Shown here in pieces: positions 43,054-54,395 of a stretch of 64,000 bases of DNA (positions are counted from its first letter, which is position 1; the number at the start of each line of letters is the position of its first letter). Below the pieces are notes generated by a model that did no database searches, was not told where the DNA came from, and saw only the letters and a program-made list of their open reading frames with translations. A program made the translations under genes and the position numbers. Origin of the DNA: CAJXVA01 sp963761755 (GTDB lineage: Bacteria; Myxococcota_A; Polyangia; Nannocystales; Nannocystaceae); assembly GCA_963761755.1 (NCBI GenBank), contig CAVXIC010000027.1, positions 1 through 64,000 on the forward strand, given 5' to 3'.

Positions 43054-43699
43054 CCCTTCGTGGGTCGTCTCCGCGGCCGACTACGAGCGGGTTCGTTCGA
43101 GCTACGGGCGGGCCGTCTCTTCGGAGCGGACGCGTCGGCGTCTCCGTCTGGGCCGCGCCTGCAGCCTCCAGTTCGAGACTCGAGAGTTTGCGCTGTGGCA
43201 CGTGCAGGAGCTCTTGCGCGTGGAAGGCTGGACGCTGCCGCGGGTGCTTCGGACGATCGATGACGTGCAGCCGTGGTGTCCAGCGGCAGGAGAGCTCGTC
43301 GGCACGGTGATGGTGGACACCGACGACCACGCGCTGGGTCACTCGCTCGCTCGGGCGCTTGCGATCCCCGGCGCGATCGTTCTGCGCATGGGCACGGTCG
43401 CGCTGCGCAGCGAGACTGTGGAGGCCGGGTACCCGGGCGATCCGGTCTGGTACCTGCGCTGGCGGGTGGGCCCGCATTGGAACGCGTCGCTCGCATCGGG
43501 GTGCACGTGCACGACCCGGTGGGACGACGCCCTGCGCAGCCTACCTGGGATCACCCGGGCTGCTCTGGCCAGCGACTTGATGGAGGCCGAGGGTCCAGGG
43601 CGACCCATGCTCCATCACCTCATTGAACGAACCACGAACCCGGTCGGGGATCGCAGGCGGGAGCTCTCGCTCAGCACAGCGCCGAACCGGCGCGCCTGA
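43040..43699 (+). CDS. DUF3501-like protein
   Basis: GTG 43040 has a GAGGAGCGG ribosome-binding sequence just upstream. The 219-residue product contains RLRLGRACSLQFETREFALW followed by HVQELLRVEGW, matching DUF3501, which in other bacteria occurs near rubrerythrin and oxidative-stress proteins. It is cytoplasmic, with unknown activity. It overlaps the small CxCG protein by 14 bp. Confidence 0.65.
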   Translation: MARLDPSWVVSAADYERVRSSYGRAVSSERTRRRLRLGRACSLQFETREFALWHVQELLRVEGWTLPRVLRTIDDVQPWCPAAGELVGTVMVDTDDHALGHSLARALAIPGAIVLRMGTVALRSETVEAGYPGDPVWYLRWRVGPHWNASLASGCTCTTRWDDALRSLPGITRAALASDLMEAEGPGRPMLHHLIERTTNPVGDRRRELSLSTAPNRRA

Positions 43700-43771
43700 A
43701 ATCTCGTTCGCGCTGCCACAGCGATCAACGGCGCTCGAAGAATGATCCTTCGAGCGTGCCGTCGGTCGCGA

Positions 43772-44797
43772 TCAGAGCCCGAGGCAGTCGGCGACCTCGG
43801 GTGCCACTGGGGCCGCCATGATCGACGCATCGGTGGTGAGACCGAAGGCGAATCGGGTGATCGAATCGGCGGTGGTCGCGACGCGCTCGTAGCTGCCCTC
43901 GCCAACCGCTCGTTCGATGCCATCGGGCCACGCGACGCGCATCCGCGTGCCGGTGTCGCTCTCGTCGTACCCGGGGTGCGGTGCGAAGTCGTCGCCGTCG
44001 AAGATCACCCGGCTGTCGCCTTCGGGGTTCATCGAGCTCCACTGCGCACCATCGGCGCTGGAGAACCATCCCACGTTGTCGCGACCGCTGACGAACATGC
44101 CGTTGCCGAACGCGAGGGTGCGGGACGCCTCGGTGCCGGGCATTCCGGACGATGTGACCTCCCAGGACACGAGGTCTTCGGAGCGCATCGCCGTGCCGTA
44201 GCCTCCGGTCGCGACCCACCAACCGTTGCCGTACTGGATCTGCCCCGTCCACTGTCCAAATGCAGGGTTCTCGTCTCCGGTGATGTCCTCCCACTCCAGG
44301 CCGTTCTCGGACACGAAGATCGCGCGCCACGATCCGGCGATGAACATCCCGTGCCCGTAGGACACGTTGCGGAGCAAGAACGGGGTATCGAAGCTCTGTC
44401 CCGCAGGATCATCTGTGCGCCCGGTCGCGCACCAGGTGAGGCCGTCGTCGAGACTGACGTAGCGGGCATGGGCAGCGCCTACGGCGACGACCACCGGGAC
44501 GGTCTGCTCGACAGGACCGTCGGAGTCGGTGTCGGTGTCGGTGTCGACGCTCGTGTCGGTGTCTGGGGCAGTGGTCGTCCCCGAGTCGTCGCTGACCGTG
44601 GTCGTCCCACCCGAAGTCGGAGACGTGGTGGTCGTCGCCGGATCGGGGGCCGAGGTCGGCGGCACCGTACCGCTCGTGCTCGAGGGCTCGGTGGTCCCCG
44701 ACGAGCTGCCACCGTCGGTCTCTGCCTCCGTTGAACTCGATCCACCGTCGCACGCTCCCAAGAGGAGGACCATCAGTCCTCCGGCCATCCATCGCAT
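43772..44797 (-). CDS. Lipoprotein with beta-propeller-like repeat domain
   Basis: The 341-residue product has a lipobox (MVLLLGAC), a Ser/Thr/Gly/Asp linker of about 90 residues and a repeat domain (YVSLDDGLTWCATG, FVSENGLEWEDITGDE, MFVSGRDNVGWFSSADG) resembling BNR/exo-sialidase-type beta-propellers. It is likely surface-exposed. It diverges from the sigma operon with a 183-bp intergenic region. Confidence 0.78.
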   Translation of the reverse strand: MRWMAGGLMVLLLGACDGGSSSTEAETDGGSSSGTTEPSSTSGTVPPTSAPDPATTTTSPTSGGTTTVSDDSGTTTAPDTDTSVDTDTDTDSDGPVEQTVPVVVAVGAAHARYVSLDDGLTWCATGRTDDPAGQSFDTPFLLRNVSYGHGMFIAGSWRAIFVSENGLEWEDITGDENPAFGQWTGQIQYGNGWWVATGGYGTAMRSEDLVSWEVTSSGMPGTEASRTLAFGNGMFVSGRDNVGWFSSADGAQWSSMNPEGDSRVIFDGDDFAPHPGYDESDTGTRMRVAWPDGIERAVGEGSYERVATTADSITRFAFGLTTDASIMAAPVAPEVADCLGL

Positions 44798-44980
44798 GCG
44801 AACAACCTACAGTCGCCCGCGGGAATTCGACAACGAGAACACGCTGTTGTGTCTCGATCGTCAGGCCGGGAACGCGTCGTACGCCAAGCTAGAAAAGGGG
44901 ACGAAATAGCCGTGCGAACGACACACATCCTCGAGGCGCGGTTCACCTGCCGACCCGGGAGCGTTATCCTCGCGTACGAG

Positions 44981-45607
44981 GTGAAGGACGACTCCGAGCT
45001 GCTCGCCGCGTGGCGAGGTGGTGACGCAGCGGCAGGGGATGCGCTCGTTCGTCGGCACCATGGAGATCTGGTCGGCTTCTTCCGGTTGCGGGTCCCGGCC
45101 GCGGCGGAGGATCTGGTGCAACGCACGCTGCTCGCCGCGGTCGAGGGTCGGGGTCGGATCGCCTCGAGCTTTCGGGGATTCGTCTTCGGGATCGCGCGCA
45201 ACGTGCTTCTGAAGTATCTCGACGAGCAGCGCCGCAGCCCGGACGACGCGACCATGTACTTCTCGCCGGGGGCGCGGCCGTCCAGCGTAGTGACCCCCAG
45301 CGGCGCGGTTGCGATGCGGCAGGAGCACTGGCTGCTGCTGCAGGCGATCGAGCGCCTCGACGACGAGCAGCAGATCGCGCTGGCGCTCTACTACGTGCAA
45401 GGGTTGACCACCGGTGAGATCGGAGAGGCCTGTGACGTGTCGCCCTCGACGGTGTCCAGCCGGCTGCATCGCGCCCGCGCGGCGCTTCGAGTGGCGCTCG
45501 CCGAGGGGCGTGCTCCGGCGTCCGTGCGCGAGGCGGTGAGCACCGATCTCGAGACGTGGGTGAAGAGCCTCGCCCCGCTGCGAAGCCGGCTGCCGGGGGT
45601 CTCGTGA
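44981..45607 (+). CDS. ECF RNA polymerase sigma factor
   Basis: The 208-residue protein contains region 2 (HHGDLVGFFRLRVPAAAEDL, FGIARNVLLKYLDEQR) and region 4 with a helix-turn-helix (EQQIALALYYVQGLTTGEIG, VSPSTVSSRLHRARAALR). The start is the GTG at 44981. The longer frame to 44849 adds an improbable N-terminus. It heads an operon with a kinase gene, whose GTG overlaps this stop by 4 bp. Confidence 0.85.
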   Translation: MKDDSELLAAWRGGDAAAGDALVRRHHGDLVGFFRLRVPAAAEDLVQRTLLAAVEGRGRIASSFRGFVFGIARNVLLKYLDEQRRSPDDATMYFSPGARPSSVVTPSGAVAMRQEHWLLLQAIERLDDEQQIALALYYVQGLTTGEIGEACDVSPSTVSSRLHRARAALRVALAEGRAPASVREAVSTDLETWVKSLAPLRSRLPGVS

Positions 45608-46979
45608 GCCAGAGGGTCGTCAGCGCACGATCCCTCGTCCATGGCGCTCGATTGGGTCGATATCGCGTCGCACACCGACTCGGTGTGGGCGGCATGGCCG
45701 AGGTCTACCTCGCCGTCGCCGACGGGCCCGGTGGCTTCGAGAAGCGGGTCGCGCTCAAGCTGGTTCACGCGCACGCAGTGGGCGACGTCGAGCGCGTGGC
45801 CGACCTCCAGCGAGAGGCCCGGGTCGCCGCGACCCTCGAGCACCCGAACATCGTCCAGGTGCTGGACGTCGGGCGCGAGGACGGCGAGTTCTTCGTCGCC
45901 ATGGAGTACGTGCACGGTTGTGACGTGCGGGAGCTGCTCGTCCAAGAGAAGCGAGGCCGGGCGTTCCCGCTGGACTGCGCGATTCAGGTCGTTGCCGAGG
46001 CGGCACGAGGGCTGGCCTACGCACACGAGCGCCGAGCACCCGATGGTCGACCGCTTCACCTCGTGCATCGCGACATCTCGCCGTCCAACGTCATGGTGAG
46101 CTGGGATGGGGCCGTGAAGGTGACCGACTTCGGCCTGGTGAAGGTCGACACGTCCAGCGTCGACACGCACAGCGGCGTGCTCAAGGGCAAGTTTGGATAC
46201 ATGTCGCCCGAGCAATCGCGCGGCGAGTCGGTGGATCGGCGCAGCGACATCTACGCGCTCGGCATCCTGCTGTACGAGCTGAGCTTGGGACGCAGGGCGT
46301 TCTCCGGGCTCAACGCGTTCGAGATCATGAACAAGGTCCTGCGCGGTGAGTTCGCGGCGCCCACGGCGGTGGACCCCGCCTACCCGGAGACGATCGAGGC
46401 GGTCGTCTTGCGGGCGATGGCGCTCGATCCCGACGATCGCTACTCGACGGCCTACGAGTTCGAGGCCGCGCTACGAGAGGCGGCCGCGGAGGAAGGCATG
46501 CGGCCGAGCGCGGCTGCTGTGGCGACGCTGATGCGAGAGCGACTCGGCCCGATCGAAGATGCCCCGATCGTCTTCGCGTACGACGATGCGCGCGAAGACG
46601 ACGCGCGCGAACGTGCGGCGCCGGCGTCGCGACGCGGCGTGGTGTTGGCGACGCTCGGGGTCGCCTTGGCCGCTGGCCTCGGAGGCTGGTGGGTGGGCGC
46701 CGACTCGGCTGAAGAACCCGCGACCGTTCCGTCGAGTCGAGGGGTCGTTTCGCAACCTCCGGCATCGGCAGAGGCGCCGACACCCCCCGACGAGGTGACG
46801 GTGTCCGAGGTCGATGCCCCCGAGACCGCACCCGTCGCAGCACCGCGGCCCGAGCCCGAGCCCACTCGACGGCGAAGGGCGGCGGGCCGTCGTGGCACCA
46901 ACCGGAAGGCGTCGGGTTCGCACAAGCCCGATGACGGTGGTAAGCGTGACTTGGACGCCATGTTCCCGCCGCCGATGCA

Positions 46980-46983
<4 letters not shown>
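45604..46983 (+). CDS. Membrane Ser/Thr protein kinase (Hanks-type)
   Basis: The 459-residue protein has glycine loop GVGGMAEV (27-34), invariant Lys52 (ALKLVH), catalytic HRDISPSN (155-162, Asp157), DFG (175-177), SPE (201-203) and a C-terminal kinase lobe. A juxtamembrane region is followed by one transmembrane helix (~345-368) and a Pro/Ala/Glu-rich extracytoplasmic part with a basic end. A known pattern is a kinase sensing outside signals and phosphorylating a regulator. Overlap with the sigma gene (GTGA) and with the TPR gene (ATGA) suggests the three act together. Confidence 0.9.
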
Positions 46984-47681
<698 letters not shown>

Positions 47682-47704
47682 GAGGCTCGGCTAAGCTGGG
47701 CTCG

Positions 47705-49135
47705 ATGGGGGGACGTGGGTTCGGACCGGCGGCGCTGGCCCTGGTGATCGGCGGGTGCTTCGAGCCCAGCGTCTACCCGTGTCGAGGTCCCGACGCGTGC
47801 GACGCCGGCGTATGCGAGCCCAGCGGCTTCTGCAGCTATGTGGACGAGGCGTGCACGTCGGGTCGTCGATACTCCGCCCTCGCTGGAGAGGGGCTGGCCG
47901 GGCTCTGTGTCGACCCGACCGACCCTGCGACCACCGGCGGATCCGAGTCCACCGGTGGCGGGTCGACCGGGAGCTCGTCCTCGTCGACCTCGGGGTCGAC
48001 CACCGCGCAGCCGGTGTGCGGCAACGGCGTAATGGAAGGCGACGAGGCGTGCGACGACGGCAACGACGCGCCAGCCGACGGCTGCAGCCCCCAGTGCGTG
48101 ATCTCGGGGACCCCGATCTGGGAGACGGTGTTGGCGGGTGACGCCGGTCTGGACGATCGCGCGTGGTCGCTGGCGATCCTCGCGCCGTCGGACGTGGTCA
48201 TCTGCGGACTCGAGGGAACGACGGAGGTCACGACGGAGGCGTTCTACGGGCGCCTCAGCGGCAGCGATGGCGCGGTGCAGTGGTCCGACACCTTCCCGGC
48301 GGATGACTCCGTTGCGGAGGCCGTCGCCGTCAGTCTCGCCAACGAGCTCATCGTGGGCGGGTCTGCGGACGGGTCCCCGTGGCTGCGCAAGGTGGATGGC
48401 GACGGAGAGGTGATCTGGGAGACGAGGCCCGCCATCGCGAGACTTCGTGGCATCGCGCCGAACGTCGGGGGCGCGATGCTGGCCGGATCGGCCTCGGACG
48501 CCGATGGAAGCGCCCAGGCCGTCCTCGTCGGGATCCGAGCCGAAGACGGCGACGAGGAGTGGAGACAGGTCCTCCCAGCGGGGGACGCGTTCACGTCGAT
48601 TGCTCGCCGGAGCACGAACGACGTGCTGCTCTTGGCCACCATGGGGTCCAACCGTGCGCTGGTGCAGGGCGGCAAGGATGGGGTGGACGTCCTCGCGGTC
48701 ATCGAGGCCCTCGCAAACGACCAGGCCCAAGGCCTCGGGCTTCGAGGCGACAGCGCGGTCATCGGCGGATACGTCGACACCGCGGACGGCTTCGACTGGT
48801 GGATCGGCGTCTATGACGGGGCGACCCAGCGTTGGGCCCAGAGCAACTCCTTCATCGAAGGCGTCGCGGTCGCGGACGAGTTCGAGGACGTCGCGTTCAT
48901 GCCGGACGGATCGGTGGTCGGGGTCGGCCTCATCACCAACGACGACAAGGACATCTGGGTGGCCGTGTTCGATGCCGAGGGTGGGATGACGTGGTCTCGC
49001 GTCCTCCCCGAAGACAACCGGGGCGATGACGTCGCCCGAGCGGTGGCGGTCGCCCCGGATGGGTCGATCGTGGTCGCGGGGGAGATCACCGTCGATGACA
49101 GTCGAGACATCTGGATCGCCAAGCTCGTTCCGTAG
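47705..49135 (+). CDS. Lipoprotein with Cys-rich N-terminus and beta-propeller-like repeats
   Basis: The 476-residue protein has a lipobox (LALVIGGC) and Cys-rich segments (YPCRGPDACDAGVCEPSGFC, NGVMEGDEACDDGNDAPADG of DUF4215 type). A ~330-residue repeat region follows with strands ending in D/W motifs (GTPIWETVLAGDAG, VVICGLEGTTEVTTEAFYGR, SIVVAGEITVDDSRDIWIAK), like SBBP/PQQ-type beta-propellers. It is probably surface-located. It follows the TPR gene by 23 bp on the same strand. Confidence 0.78.
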   Translation: MGGRGFGPAALALVIGGCFEPSVYPCRGPDACDAGVCEPSGFCSYVDEACTSGRRYSALAGEGLAGLCVDPTDPATTGGSESTGGGSTGSSSSSTSGSTTAQPVCGNGVMEGDEACDDGNDAPADGCSPQCVISGTPIWETVLAGDAGLDDRAWSLAILAPSDVVICGLEGTTEVTTEAFYGRLSGSDGAVQWSDTFPADDSVAEAVAVSLANELIVGGSADGSPWLRKVDGDGEVIWETRPAIARLRGIAPNVGGAMLAGSASDADGSAQAVLVGIRAEDGDEEWRQVLPAGDAFTSIARRSTNDVLLLATMGSNRALVQGGKDGVDVLAVIEALANDQAQGLGLRGDSAVIGGYVDTADGFDWWIGVYDGATQRWAQSNSFIEGVAVADEFEDVAFMPDGSVVGVGLITNDDKDIWVAVFDAEGGMTWSRVLPEDNRGDDVARAVAVAPDGSIVVAGEITVDDSRDIWIAKLVP

Positions 49136-49196
49136 TCGCGCTCACGCACCTTTCCTGGGGACGAGGCGCGAGCTGGGCGGACTCCCTTACGGATTG

Positions 49197-50873
49197 ATGA
49201 TGCGAATGCCGTGGTCGAGGCCCGTGGGGGCGATTGTGTGTCTGGCCCTTGGTGGGTGCTACGCCGGCATCGAGGTCGATGCCGCCGACAGCTCCATGCA
49301 AACCGCCGGCGGGACGAACGGGGAGGCTGGGTCGGACGATTCGGGCGGTGTCGGTGAAACCGAGGGTGACACCGACCCTTCCGCCACATGCACACCCGAC
49401 GCGGGCAAGACGAGGCTGCGTCGCCTGACGCGCGAGCAGTACGCGAACGCGGTGACCGATCTGCTGGGGCTTCAGGGCGAGTGGGCCGAGAACCTCGAGT
49501 ACGACGAGAAGATTGGACCGTTCTCCAGCAACTACACCTCTCCGGTGTCGGGGGTCTTGGTGGACCAGTACATCGCGTCGGCCGAGGCGATCGGCGAGGC
49601 GGTCGTGGCCAACGTGGACACGGTCGTGTCGTGCGACCCCGGAACATCCCAGTGCGTCGAGGATACGGTCATTCGGCTCGGCCGCCGCGCGTATCGGAGG
49701 CCGCTCGAGCAGGACGAGCAGGCGCGGCTGGTCGCCCTGGTAGAGGGCGCCGAGACTGCCGACGCCGGGATCGGGCTGCTCGCGCGCGCCCTCCTGAGCT
49801 CGCCGAACTTCCTGTACCACGTGGAGGTCGACGACGGTGCGATGGCGACCGTCCGAGATCATGAGCTCGCGGCTCGGCTGTCCTTCTTCCTGTGGAACAG
49901 CATTCCCGACGACGCGCTGCTCGACGTTGCCGATGACGGCAGCCTCGCCGACCCCGAGGTTCGCCGGGCGCAGGTGGAGCGCATGCTCGACGACCCCCGG
50001 TCACAGCGCGCTTTGCAGAGTTTTCACCTCCAGTGGCTGGGCCTCGACGGCCTCTCGTCGCTCCAGAAGAATCCCGAGCAGGTGCCCGAGTTCGAGACGC
50101 TGCGCGACTCGATGCACGACGAGTTGGCACGCTTCGTGGATTGGGTGATCAACGAAGGCGATGGCACGCTCGAGTCGCTGCTCACCGCCCCCTACGCTTT
50201 CCCCGACGCCGCTTTGGCCGAACTCTACGGGCTGAAGCTTCCCGCCGGTCATGACCCCTCCGACCCGCTGCCCGTCGAGCACCGAGCGGGGCTGCTGACG
50301 CTGCCGGCTTTCTTGGCGACGCATGCTCACGACGCTGCGTCCGCGCCGATCCGTCGCGGGGTGATGGTGCGCAGCAACGTGTTGTGCAACCCGCCGCCGC
50401 CGCCTCCGCCCAACGCAGACACCGAGCCACCCGATCCCGACCCCGACGCGACGACGCGCGAGCTGTTCGAGCAGCACACCGCTGACCCCTCGTGCGCGGG
50501 GTGTCACGTGTACATCGATGGCATCGGCCTGGGGTTCGAAGGCTACGACGGCCTGGGTGTCTATCGCACCGAAGAGAATGGCCTCCCCGTCGACGAGAGT
50601 GGCGAGCTGGTCGCCGCGGACGTCACGGGTTCCTTCGACGGCGTGCCCGAACTCGCGGAGATGCTGGTGCGCAGCGAGAACGTGCAGCAATGCGTGGTCC
50701 GGCAGTGGTTCCGCTACTCGCTCGGACGCTTCGAGCTGGACGAGGACGCATGCACCCTCGAGATGCTGGACGCGGCGTTCGAGGACGCCGACCACGACAT
50801 CCGCAGCATCCTGGTCGCGATCGCGACCAGCGACGCCTTCACCTACAAGCGCTTCGAGTCAGGAGAAGAGTGA
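49197..50873 (+). CDS. DUF1592/DUF1588/DUF1585-type cytochrome-like lipoprotein
   Basis: The 558-residue protein starts with a lipoprotein leader (VCLALGGC), a linker and the family motifs RLTREQYANAVTDLLG, RLGRRAYRRPL, SSPNFLYHVEVD, RRGVMVRSNVLC and GCHVYIDGIGLGFEGYDGLG. Cys433-Ala-Gly-Cys436-His437 is a c-type haem CxxCH motif. The family is common in Planctomycetes and myxobacteria and is thought to be an exported haem protein, but its exact activity is not known. Its TGA overlaps the following start codon (ATGA). Confidence 0.88.
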   Translation: MMRMPWSRPVGAIVCLALGGCYAGIEVDAADSSMQTAGGTNGEAGSDDSGGVGETEGDTDPSATCTPDAGKTRLRRLTREQYANAVTDLLGLQGEWAENLEYDEKIGPFSSNYTSPVSGVLVDQYIASAEAIGEAVVANVDTVVSCDPGTSQCVEDTVIRLGRRAYRRPLEQDEQARLVALVEGAETADAGIGLLARALLSSPNFLYHVEVDDGAMATVRDHELAARLSFFLWNSIPDDALLDVADDGSLADPEVRRAQVERMLDDPRSQRALQSFHLQWLGLDGLSSLQKNPEQVPEFETLRDSMHDELARFVDWVINEGDGTLESLLTAPYAFPDAALAELYGLKLPAGHDPSDPLPVEHRAGLLTLPAFLATHAHDAASAPIRRGVMVRSNVLCNPPPPPPPNADTEPPDPDPDATTRELFEQHTADPSCAGCHVYIDGIGLGFEGYDGLGVYRTEENGLPVDESGELVAADVTGSFDGVPELAEMLVRSENVQQCVVRQWFRYSLGRFELDEDACTLEMLDAAFEDADHDIRSILVAIATSDAFTYKRFESGEE

Positions 50874-52219
50874 TGCCCAAGTCGCGATTCAACCCCATGT
50901 TCTCTCGCCGCGGCATGCTGGCGGCGTTGGGTGCCTCGGCTGGGCTGGGCTCCTTTCTTCCCCTGCTGACGCGCGAAGCCGAGGCGGGTGGGGGCATGCC
51001 CAAGCGACTGATCCTGTTCTTTCATCCGCACGGGACGATCCGCGAGAACTGGCTGCCGACGGGAGGAACGGAAGACTTCACGCTGCCCTCCATCTTGCAG
51101 CCATTGCAGCGCCATCGATCCGACATCGCGGTGATCGACGGCCTGCAGATCTATCCGCAAGGCCCGGTGGGAGGCCCGCACTCGGTCGGCCCGTGTTACC
51201 TGTGGACGGGCTCGCGCATGGAAGACGGCGACGCCTTCGACCACGGGTGCTGCACGCCGCACGGCTGGAATACACACGCCTCGGTGGACCAGGTCGTCGC
51301 CCAACAGCTCGGGACGCAGACGGCGTTTCGCTCGCTGGAGTTCGGCATCGGCACGGGTGGCCGGCACCCCGGTCAGCGCATGAGCTACGAAGCGGCCGGC
51401 GGCGTGGTGCTCGACCCCGAGCGGAGTCCGCTGGCGATGTTCAACCGGCTCTTCGGCGACTGGAGTGGGGACCCGACCCAAGCCGCTCGGCTCAAGGCCG
51501 ACCGCCTCGCGGTGCTCGACGCCGTCGGGCCCGAACTCGATGCGCTCATGAGCCGGGTGGGTCGAGAAGACGTCCCGAAGATCGAGGCCCACATGGGAGC
51601 GCTGGCGGACATCGAGCACCGCCTCTCGCTCCAGCACGACTGCCAGAGCCCCGATGCTCCGCCAGATCTGAACGCCGAGCTGCAGGACAACGTCCCCGAG
51701 ATCTCTCGGCTGCAGATCGATCTGCTGGTCGAGGCCATGGCGTGCGGGCTCACGAACGTCGGCTCGCTGATGTATCGCCGGGGCGAGAACGATAATCAGC
51801 CCTATCCATGGCTGGGCATCGATGCCGCCCACCACGAGACCAGTCACGCGGGGAACTCCAACGTGGAGGCGCGGCAGAACCTCACCGACATCTACACCTG
51901 GTATGCCGGGGAGTTCGCCTACCTGCTCGATCGGCTCGCGGGTGTCGTGGAGGCCGACGGCACGCGTCTGCTCGACAATACGCTGGTGGTCTGGGGCTCC
52001 GAGATCGCGACCGGAAACACGCACTCGTGGGCCAACATGCCCTTCGTGCTCGCCGGATCGGCGGGCGGCGCAGTACAGACCGGACGCTTCGTCACCCACG
52101 AGGGTGTCAACCACTGTCGCTTGCTCACGACCATCTGTCAGGCGATGGGATTGGGCGAGATCGACACCTTCGGCAACCTCGACGACGGAACCGGCGCGCT
52201 CGGCGACATTCTGGTCTAG
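50873..52219 (+). CDS. Tat-exported DUF1552 protein
   Basis: The 448-residue protein has a twin-Arg leader (SRRGMLAALGASAGLGSFL) and the DUF1552 body (RLILFFHPHGTIRENWLP, HHETSHAGNS, LLDNTLVVWGSEI, THEGVNHCRLLTTI). It is regularly encoded beside DUF1592 proteins. It is predicted to be periplasmic, perhaps a metal-dependent hydrolase-like enzyme of unknown substrate. Its ATG overlaps the previous gene's stop, so the pair is translationally coupled. Confidence 0.88.
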   Translation: MPKSRFNPMFSRRGMLAALGASAGLGSFLPLLTREAEAGGGMPKRLILFFHPHGTIRENWLPTGGTEDFTLPSILQPLQRHRSDIAVIDGLQIYPQGPVGGPHSVGPCYLWTGSRMEDGDAFDHGCCTPHGWNTHASVDQVVAQQLGTQTAFRSLEFGIGTGGRHPGQRMSYEAAGGVVLDPERSPLAMFNRLFGDWSGDPTQAARLKADRLAVLDAVGPELDALMSRVGREDVPKIEAHMGALADIEHRLSLQHDCQSPDAPPDLNAELQDNVPEISRLQIDLLVEAMACGLTNVGSLMYRRGENDNQPYPWLGIDAAHHETSHAGNSNVEARQNLTDIYTWYAGEFAYLLDRLAGVVEADGTRLLDNTLVVWGSEIATGNTHSWANMPFVLAGSAGGAVQTGRFVTHEGVNHCRLLTTICQAMGLGEIDTFGNLDDGTGALGDILV

Positions 52220-52225
52220 CGCTAG
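52216..52225. repeat. Palindrome CTAGCGCTAG overlapping a stop codon (copy 1)
   Basis: A 10-bp perfect palindrome includes the TAG of the DUF1552 gene. The same palindrome also overlaps the stop at 63344-63346. It may be coincidence or a shared regulatory/recognition site. Confidence 0.4.
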
Positions 52226-52325
52226 CGGGCGTTCGACCTTTCTTCCGCTCGCCTCATGAAACCGGGCCGGTCGTGGTCACACATCATTGGAGGGCCCATG
52301 TCCTCCCTTGCTGGAGACCTCGACC

Positions 52326-53054
52326 ATGCGCTTGAACTTTGCATTTGTAGCTGCTCTCACAACCCTGGCCGCACCCGGCTGCGACGCGGTCGACGACCGA
52401 CCTGCCCGCCCCGGGGAACTCGGAGCGGGTGACTTCCTCTACGTCTGCGTCGGCGACGCGGACCCGCTGTGCGCGCAGCAGAGCGTGGCGGAGACGTTCC
52501 CGGAGCGCATCGCCGTCGGCGCCCGATTCGGGCTGGACTTCAGTCCCCGCGGGTCGTTCTCGAGCGACGGCGTGGCGCTGCGCGTGGAAGCCCCCAACGA
52601 GGCCGTCGTCTCGGCCGAGCTCGACACGTACAGCATCGAGCAGGCCGGCTACCAGGTGTTCTTGGCCGTCACCAACGAGCGCGAGGTCGTCGACCTCAAG
52701 CACATCCTCGCGGCAAACATCGAGCGCATCTCGGTGCGCACGATGGACAGCCAGGACCTCGACACCATCGACCTGCTCGTAGGGGAGTCGATCACCGTTA
52801 CGGCCGTGCCGCAGGACCGGCTGCGGTCCACGCTTGCCGGTTCTCTGGACTACGCGTGGTCGATCGCCGACGCAAGCGTCGCGGAGGTGGTCACCGTGGA
52901 TGAAGACTTCGACGTGACCATCGAAGCGGTCGCGGAGGGGTCGACGACCCTGATCGTTCGAGCGGGTGCGTTCACCCAAGAGTTGGCGGTGGAGGTCACG
53001 CTCGAAGACACCGAAGGCACCGACGGCACCGAAGAAGGGAGCACCGGAGCATGA
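52326..53054 (+). CDS. Lipoprotein with bacterial Ig-like domain
   Basis: The 242-residue product has a leader (FVAALTTLAAPGC) and beta-strand patterns of bacterial Ig-like (BIG2-type) domains (RIAVGARFGLDFSPRGSF, YQVFLAVTNEREVV, VTIEAVAEGSTTLIVRAG). It is probably surface-located. ATG 52326 is the start. Its stop overlaps the next ATG (ATGA), implying coupling with the following lipoprotein. Confidence 0.75.
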   Translation: MRLNFAFVAALTTLAAPGCDAVDDRPARPGELGAGDFLYVCVGDADPLCAQQSVAETFPERIAVGARFGLDFSPRGSFSSDGVALRVEAPNEAVVSAELDTYSIEQAGYQVFLAVTNEREVVDLKHILAANIERISVRTMDSQDLDTIDLLVGESITVTAVPQDRLRSTLAGSLDYAWSIADASVAEVVTVDEDFDVTIEAVAEGSTTLIVRAGAFTQELAVEVTLEDTEGTDGTEEGSTGA

Positions 53055-53437
53055 AGACCGCGACACGACGCCTTCTCCTCCCCGCCCTGGGCCTGATCGG
53101 CTTGGGCTGCCAGCCGGCCTACGACACCATCTCGCTCAGCGTCGAGAGCAACCCGCCGGCGACGGTCACCGTTCGAGGCGGTCGCGTCGAGCTTCCCGCT
53201 GGGCTCGCGGTAGTCGTGCACGCCGACCTTCGAAGCCAGACGCGTGAGGACTACCCCGGCGACGGGGAGCTCGAGCTGTTCTCGTCCGATGCGTCCGTGT
53301 TCGAGGTCTACCCGCGCCCCTCGGACCAGCAGTTCGTCATCATCGGCATCGAGCCGGGCGAAGCCTGCATGGACGTGGTCGTGGACGGCAACCTCGAAGA
53401 CTGCGTCGAGGTGACCGTGACGGTTCCCGCCCTGTAG
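53051..53437 (+). CDS. Small lipoprotein coupled to the Ig-like lipoprotein
   Basis: The 128-residue product has a lipobox (LLPALGLIGLGC) and a small Ig-like domain (ISLSVESNPPATVTVRGG, VVVHADLRSQTRED) with paired Cys near the end (GEACMDVVVD, LEDCVEV). ATG overlaps the previous stop. Its function is unknown; pairing suggests a shared surface role. Confidence 0.75.
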   Translation: MKTATRRLLLPALGLIGLGCQPAYDTISLSVESNPPATVTVRGGRVELPAGLAVVVHADLRSQTREDYPGDGELELFSSDASVFEVYPRPSDQQFVIIGIEPGEACMDVVVDGNLEDCVEVTVTVPAL

Positions 53438-53500
53438 CGTGCGGGTGCGAGCGACGGATTGGTTCGTCATTGCGGCCGGACTGGAGGCCAATGGGGTGTG

Positions 53501-54376
<876 letters not shown>

Positions 54377-54395
54377 GCTCTGCTGGCGCTCGGGC

